Under the pieces are notes generated by a model. The model saw only the letters and a list, made by a program, of their open reading frames with translations, was not told the DNA's origin and did not search any database. 11,423 nt of DNA from Bacteroidota bacterium (GTDB taxonomy: Bacteria; Bacteroidota; Bacteroidia; Cytophagales; Cyclobacteriaceae), in the NCBI GenBank assembly GCA_024643595.1, contig JAHEMS010000067.1, forward strand, positions 1 through 11,423, written 5' to 3'. Made by a program: the position numbers and the translations under genes. Numbering within the stretch: the first letter of the stretch is position 1; every line of letters begins with the position of its first letter. Positions 7,279 through 11,423 of the stretch are shown here, piece by piece.

Positions 7279-7851
7279 ATGTCAATCCATTTGCAAAATT
7301 ACAGTTGTGTCATTCTCCTCTTTTTTTTCCCTTCAATTGGAAACGCACAAGGAGTATCCTCTGATTATAACACAAACACTGATTTTACAAAGTATAAAAC
7401 CTATGCCTGGCTAGCACCGGGTGATAGTGTGCTGAACCGCCCTGCCGGTGAAAAACTATTTGGAGGTTACGTTGAAAAAGCGGCCAATCAGGAATTACAA
7501 AGCAGGGGGATGAAACTGGTTAAAGAGCAACCTGATGCCGTCATCATCTTCTTTACAAGCGTAGAAGAATTTACACAATATTCACAAAGTGCTACCCTAA
7601 GTGTAGGCGTAGGTGTTGGTGGTCCGGGTTACTACGTAGGTGGTTCCGCACCTGTAGCGGGTGGTAAGATTACGGCAACTACCAAAGAAGACGGATCACT
7701 GGGGTATTCCATGTACGATACTAAAACCAGAAAATTAGTCTGGACTGCCAAAGCGGAAAAGCAATTCAAATTATCGGATGATATTCCAAAAATGATCCAG
7801 GACTATACGGCTAAGATTTTTAAAAAATTGCCTCTCAAAAAGCAGAAATAA
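7279..7851 (+). CDS. DUF4136 domain envelope protein
   Basis: This 190-residue protein has a signal-like N-terminus (hydrophobic core VILLFFFPSIGNA, probable cleavage after residue 23). The mature start DYNTNTDFTKYKTYAWL (29-45) is the hallmark of DUF4136, whose members typically begin with a strand 'D.....F..YKTY.W'. The middle contains AVIIFFTSVEE (87-97) and a Gly-rich segment (110-129). The end has YDTKTRKLVWTAKAE (146-160) and DDIPKMIQDYTAKIFKKLP (167-185), again typical of the family. There is no lipobox Cys at the mature N-terminus, so it is probably periplasmic rather than lipid-anchored, although many relatives are lipoproteins. Function is unknown. A run of eight T at 7321-7328 lies inside the signal-peptide codons. 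A degenerate second copy of the C-terminal 75 codons is at 4029-4274. This is the last gene of the plus-strand trio. Confidence 0.88.
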   Translation: MSIHLQNYSCVILLFFFPSIGNAQGVSSDYNTNTDFTKYKTYAWLAPGDSVLNRPAGEKLFGGYVEKAANQELQSRGMKLVKEQPDAVIIFFTSVEEFTQYSQSATLSVGVGVGGPGYYVGGSAPVAGGKITATTKEDGSLGYSMYDTKTRKLVWTAKAEKQFKLSDDIPKMIQDYTAKIFKKLPLKKQK

Positions 7852-7853
7852 AG

Positions 7854-7884
7854 AGCCTTCAGAACCAGGTCAGGCTGTTTTATT
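7854..7884. terminator. Possible bidirectional terminator
   Basis: AGCCT (7854-7858) and AGGCT (7872-7876) can form a 5-bp stem around a 13-nt loop in the gap between converging genes. On the plus strand it is followed by GTTTTATT; read on the minus strand the other side gives CTTTATTT. Both flanks are T-rich, which suits a terminator for both genes, but the stem is short. Confidence 0.35.
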
Positions 7885-7927
7885 ATTTGTAAAATCAATA
7901 ATTTCTTTGATGCTGCTGCCGGGATGC

Positions 7928-10177
7928 TTACAACCCCAGGCTTCTGAACAATCCCTGGTATTCCGGATTATTAGGATCTATTCTGTACAACATTTCGGCA
8001 TGCAGTTTTGCCTTTGGCAACTTATTTTGATTAGCATATAAATAAGCCAATGCATAATTAATGTTTGCTGCCTGAGGGTTAATCCCAAATCCTTTCAATA
8101 AAACTTGCTCAGCTTCTCTTATTTTTTGCTCCTGTTGTAAAAGAAGTCCGTAGTTGTAATATAACCCGGTGTTGGAAGAACCTAACCTAACGGCCTTTTG
8201 AAAACTCTCCATGGCAGATGGAAGATCACCCATTTCATAATAAAGTAGACCGAGGTTATAAAAAATACGATCATTGGCTGGATCAATTGCCACCCCTTCC
8301 TTTAGTGTTTTTAATGCTTCCGGGTTTTTGCCTACCGTGTTGTAAGCAGCGGCCAGATTTAGCCGCGCATAGTTCATCAGGCTATCTTTTTTCAGTCCAC
8401 GCATATAATGAGCGATGGCACCTAACTGATCCCCTCCTTGCAATTCATAGTCGGCCACCATAATATTGCCCACGGCAAAATCAGTTTGATAGTTTAAGTA
8501 TTTTCGATTTTCCGCATCAGCCGCGGCATATGTATTTTTTGCAGATGCCGGAATTGCTTCCGGTGGCAGGCGATGATATAGATCGGCAGCGGCAATGCGC
8601 ACGGCTCGTACTTTGTCTGTTAAGTTTTGATAGGCAACCGATTGCCAGACTTCCGGAGGAAAATTTTCTAATGATCTTACCGCATAATAACGGACCATGG
8701 CCTTGTTGTCTTTCAACGCTCGAAGTAAGGCTTCAACACTTTTTTGTGTTTGGATATTTCCTAAATAAGAAACTGCAGTTGCTCTGGCGATCTCGGGTTG
8801 CAACGTATCGGACAATAATTTAATTAAGTGGTTTTCACTTTTGTCACTGAACTCACTTCCCGGTAGCAAGTCATCCGAAAAATGATATCGCGTGGCCGGA
8901 CCATACCAACCTTTAATAGCTTCGGCCGCCCAGGTATCACTTTTATCTTTATGACAACTCGTGCAGGTGTTGGGTGTTTTGTAAACGACTGACTGATCAG
9001 GCCGCGGAATGCGAAAGCTATGGTCCCTTCGGTGATCAACACCCATGTAGGTTTTCACGGGCATGTGACAGCTGATGCACTGTGCACCTTCGGTGTTGAT
9101 TTTATGAAAATGATGTTGCTCGGTATTGTATTCTGGTTTATGGCAACTCATGCATAAATTATTTCCAATGGCAATGAGTTTGCCTGAATGTGGATTATGA
9201 CAATTGCTGCATCGAACATTGTTGTGAAACATTTTGCTCTGGGTGAAAGAACCATATTCATAATCTTCATCCATGATTTGACCATCCGCAAAATAAAATT
9301 CATTGCTGATAATTTGAGGAATCAAATTGTCCATGATTTCGCCTGACCGTATTATTTCATTTGAAAGATCAGCTTTTCGTGCATGACATGGAGCGCACGT
9401 ATTTAGTTGTAGCTGCGGTGAAGGATTCTTAGCATACACCAATGCGGAGTTTTCAATATGCTTTCCAGCTTTATAGTCTGATGAATTTATAAATTCAATG
9501 TGTTTACTTCCCGGACCATGGCAGCTCTCGCAACTTACATTGATTTCGTTGTAGGTCGTGTTATAGTTATCGCTTTTGAAATCGTAATTTTTTTGCAGGT
9601 TGGTAGAGTGACATGATGCACACATCGTGTTCCAGTTTTGGCTGTTGCCCGTCCAATGAAGCCAGTCATGATGATAAATTTTATCACCGGCATATTGATG
9701 AAACCATTTTTTATCACGCGAGTTCCAACTTACCCGGGTGGATTGCCATCGTCCTCCCGGAAAAGCAATCAGATATTGTTGCAAGGGAAAATATCCGAAT
9801 ACATATTGTACTTCGTAGTCGTGATTTTTTCCATCCTCACCCTGGGTGTTGATATAAAATTTTCCCTCTTTTTTAAAAAACTGGTTGGTAATCCCATCTG
9901 CAATAAATGTTGTGTTATTAAAATCGCCCAGCACAGTTGAGTCATGGGCATGCTGCATGGCAAGAAAGTGATCTGATTTTTTCCAGTCTGTATATTCTTT
10001 TGTGTGACAGGATTGACAAGTAAAACTGCCTACAAATGTGGCAGGACTATTATCGACTTCTCTTGGTGCAATTGATTTTTGTTCGCTGGACTTGCTGCAA
10101 CTATTCATTAACATCACCAGGCTATACAAAGAAAAGAAGGCGAGGCAGACCGAAATAAATTTATTAGATTCACTCAT
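7928..10177 (-). CDS. Octahaem c-type cytochrome lipoprotein with HEAT-like and TPR repeats
   Basis: This 749-residue protein starts with a signal peptide ending LMNSC, so Cys27 is the probable lipidation site. Eight CxxCH haem c sites follow, at 54, 186, 216, 261, 323, 342, 367 and 405. Between the first and second lies an aromatic-rich segment (FGYFPLQQYLIAFPGGRWQ) seen in related multihaem proteins. The spacing resembles cytochrome c554/doubled-CXXCH proteins, with extra His residues (for example HHFH, DHRRDHSF) available as distal ligands. Residues of about 450-535 form HEAT-like helical repeats (PEIARATAVSYLG, NKAMVRYYAVRSLENF, DKVRAVRIAAADLYHRL). Residues of about 570-740 contain TPR units, for example DRIFYNLGLLYYEMGDLPSA. 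The protein should sit outside the cytoplasm, anchored by lipid, and may pass electrons while its repeats bind a partner. The redox substrate is unknown. No maturation or quinol-oxidase gene lies beside it; it diverges from the sulfatase gene at 10372. Confidence 0.9.
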   Translation of the reverse strand: MSESNKFISVCLAFFSLYSLVMLMNSCSKSSEQKSIAPREVDNSPATFVGSFTCQSCHTKEYTDWKKSDHFLAMQHAHDSTVLGDFNNTTFIADGITNQFFKKEGKFYINTQGEDGKNHDYEVQYVFGYFPLQQYLIAFPGGRWQSTRVSWNSRDKKWFHQYAGDKIYHHDWLHWTGNSQNWNTMCASCHSTNLQKNYDFKSDNYNTTYNEINVSCESCHGPGSKHIEFINSSDYKAGKHIENSALVYAKNPSPQLQLNTCAPCHARKADLSNEIIRSGEIMDNLIPQIISNEFYFADGQIMDEDYEYGSFTQSKMFHNNVRCSNCHNPHSGKLIAIGNNLCMSCHKPEYNTEQHHFHKINTEGAQCISCHMPVKTYMGVDHRRDHSFRIPRPDQSVVYKTPNTCTSCHKDKSDTWAAEAIKGWYGPATRYHFSDDLLPGSEFSDKSENHLIKLLSDTLQPEIARATAVSYLGNIQTQKSVEALLRALKDNKAMVRYYAVRSLENFPPEVWQSVAYQNLTDKVRAVRIAAADLYHRLPPEAIPASAKNTYAAADAENRKYLNYQTDFAVGNIMVADYELQGGDQLGAIAHYMRGLKKDSLMNYARLNLAAAYNTVGKNPEALKTLKEGVAIDPANDRIFYNLGLLYYEMGDLPSAMESFQKAVRLGSSNTGLYYNYGLLLQQEQKIREAEQVLLKGFGINPQAANINYALAYLYANQNKLPKAKLHAEMLYRIDPNNPEYQGLFRSLGL

Positions 10178-10371
10178 CGTGAGTAAAGATAGCGGAACAA
10201 TTTGCTCTTCAAATAAATGTAATTGGGAGATTTTTAAGAGTTAAGCTCATCATGATTCCTATAATTACAGAATTTAATAATTCGTCAGAAGAAAAGGTGA
10301 TTATGGTGACTAATTTTTTTTAACTTTGTAACCGCTCACTTCTATAGTTAAAAAAATCAAATCACACTACT
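10178..10371. other. Divergent promoter region, cytochrome and sulfatase genes
   Basis: This 194-base AT-rich spacer should hold both promoters. A match to the -7 consensus faces the sulfatase gene (10321-10328). I see no equivalent element facing the cytochrome gene, and no clear dyad. Confidence 0.5.
10321..10328 (+). promoter_or_regulatory. Probable Bacteroidota -7 element for the sulfatase gene
   Basis: TAACTTTG matches TAnnTTTG exactly and lies 43 bases before the first ATG at 10372, which gives a reasonable leader length. A run of eight T precedes it directly. No TTG is seen at the usual -33 distance. Confidence 0.5.
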
Positions 10372-11423
10372 ATGATAATGAAACAAACAATTCGAAGGGC
10401 ATTTTTACTGGTTCTTTTGGGAAATTTCCTATTTGCACCGGCAATATTTGCTCAAGCCAAGAAATCAACCTCCAAGGCTGCAGTTCAAACCACTAAACCT
10501 AACATTCTTGTCATCTGGGGTGATGATATTGGAACCTGGAATATCAGCCATAATAACCGTGGCATGATGGGCTATCAGACACCCAACATTGATCGCATTG
10601 CAAAAGAGGGGGTAGCCTTTACCGATTATTATGGCCAACAATCTTGTACAGCAGGACGGGCAGCATTTCTGGCGGGCAATGTCCCTGTTAGAACTGGAAT
10701 GACAAAAGTGGGCATGCCGGGCGCGAAAGAAGGGTGGCAAAAAACAGATGTTACTATCGCTACTGTTTTAAAATCTCAAGGATATTCTACCGGACAGTTT
10801 GGTAAAAATCACCAGGGCGATCGTGATGAACATTTACCCACGATGCACGGCTTTGATGAATTCTTAGGTAATCTTTATCACTTAAATGCTGAAGAGGAAC
10901 CAGAAAATGAAGATTACCCGACAAAAATGATTATGGCAAATGGGAAAACGTTCCGCGAAGTATATGGTCCTCGTGGAGTTTTGAAATGTAAAGCAGATGG
11001 CAAGGGTGGGCAGACCATTGAAGACACGGGTCCGTTGACAAAAAAGCGAATGGAGACTATTGATGAAGAGTCATTAGCAGCTGCAAAAGATTTCATTACG
11101 CGTCAGGTAAAGGCGGGTAAACCATTCTTTACATGGTGGAATGGAACTCGGATGCATTTTCGTACGCACGTAAAAGCAGAACATCGCGGCATTTCTGGTC
11201 AGGATGAATATGGCGATGGAATGGTGGAGCACGATATTCATGTTGGTGAGTTACTTAAACTTCTGGATGAACTGGGCATTGCAGACAACACCGTTGTACT
11301 TTATTCTACTGATAATGGTCCGCATTATAATACATGGCCAGATGCTGGTACAACGCCATTCCATGGCGAGAAAAATTCAAACTGGGAAGGTGCCTTTCGA
11401 GTTCCGGCTTTTGTGCGTTGGCC
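10372..11423 (+). CDS. Secreted formylglycine-type sulfatase, N-terminal part
   Basis: An open frame from ATG 10372 (or the in-frame ATG 10378) runs 350 codons to the right edge with no stop. Residues 1-28 form a signal peptide, RRAFLLVLLGNFLFAPAIFAQA, cleaved probably after FAQA. The sulfatase core starts at KPNILVIWGDDIG (42-54), with metal-binding Asp51 and Asp52. GQQSCTAGRAAFLAG (88-102) contains the formylglycine site: Cys92 in C-x-A-x-R form, with Arg96. GQFGKNHQGD (141-150) supplies Lys145 and His147, STDNGP (312-317) the metal ligands Asp314 and Asn315, and HGEKNSNWEGAFRVP (331-345) the conserved Lys334. These enzymes hydrolyse sulfate esters after Cys is converted to formylglycine; the substrate here could be an arylsulfate or a sulfated polysaccharide and is not predictable. 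No activating enzyme or polysaccharide-uptake gene is seen in the window. The C-terminal subdomain is missing only because the window ends. Confidence 0.92.
   Translation, partial: MIMKQTIRRAFLLVLLGNFLFAPAIFAQAKKSTSKAAVQTTKPNILVIWGDDIGTWNISHNNRGMMGYQTPNIDRIAKEGVAFTDYYGQQSCTAGRAAFLAGNVPVRTGMTKVGMPGAKEGWQKTDVTIATVLKSQGYSTGQFGKNHQGDRDEHLPTMHGFDEFLGNLYHLNAEEEPENEDYPTKMIMANGKTFREVYGPRGVLKCKADGKGGQTIEDTGPLTKKRMETIDEESLAAAKDFITRQVKAGKPFFTWWNGTRMHFRTHVKAEHRGISGQDEYGDGMVEHDIHVGELLKLLDELGIADNTVVLYSTDNGPHYNTWPDAGTTPFHGEKNSNWEGAFRVPAFVRW

Noticed and set aside
7321..7328. Run of eight T in the signal-peptide codons of the DUF4136 gene as a phase-variation switch
   Set aside because: Eight bases is short for a slippage switch, and similar runs at 10313-10320 and near 5747 show that such tracts are ordinary in this AT-rich DNA.
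8824..9042. Open frame on the minus strand within the cytochrome gene, and similar frames at 9535-9717, 9638-9940 and 9769-9963
   Set aside because: They overlap the firmly identified cytochrome coding sequence in other frames and show no start context, domain or signal of their own.
10465..11096. Minus-strand open frames within the sulfatase region
   Set aside because: They are antisense to a plus-strand frame that carries all expected sulfatase motifs.

Overview
The window looks like chromosomal DNA of a Bacteroidota bacterium, probably of the Cytophagia or a related environmental lineage. The evidence is AT-rich spacers, mostly absent Shine-Dalgarno sequences, two TAnnTTTG-type -7 promoter elements, and protein types common in that phylum: a two-block MacB/FtsX-type permease, DUF3575 and DUF4136 envelope proteins, lipoproteins, and a formylglycine sulfatase. 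I cannot name the genus.

Layout, left to right. (1) 1-209, minus: N-terminus of an AI-2E/PerM-family membrane protein cut by the window edge. (2) 210-513: divergent spacer with a nested inverted repeat. (3) 514-1347, plus: putative lipoprotein of unknown function. (4) 1420-3921, minus: 833-residue ABC permease with no ATPase gene next to it. (5) 4029-4274, plus: a decayed, 5'-truncated copy of a DUF4136 gene, clearly related to the intact copy at 7279-7851. (6) 4323-5402, minus: Gfo/Idh/MocA oxidoreductase. (7) 5403-5962: long spacer with a candidate -7 element, a nested dyad and unassigned open stretches. (8) 5963-7851, plus: three closely spaced small envelope genes (DUF3575-like barrel, DUF202 membrane protein, DUF4136 protein) that may form one transcription unit. 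(9) 7928-10177, minus: 749-residue lipoprotein with eight CxxCH haem sites, then HEAT-like and TPR repeats. (10) 10372-11423, plus: N-terminal part of a secreted sulfatase running off the right edge, divergent from the cytochrome gene.

Taken together this is an ordinary set of envelope, transport and metabolic genes rather than one coherent system. No phage, transposase, CRISPR, RNA gene or defence locus was seen. The observations most worth following are the DUF4136 pseudogene, the eight-haem HEAT/TPR lipoprotein, and the nested dyad in the probable leader of the 5963 gene.
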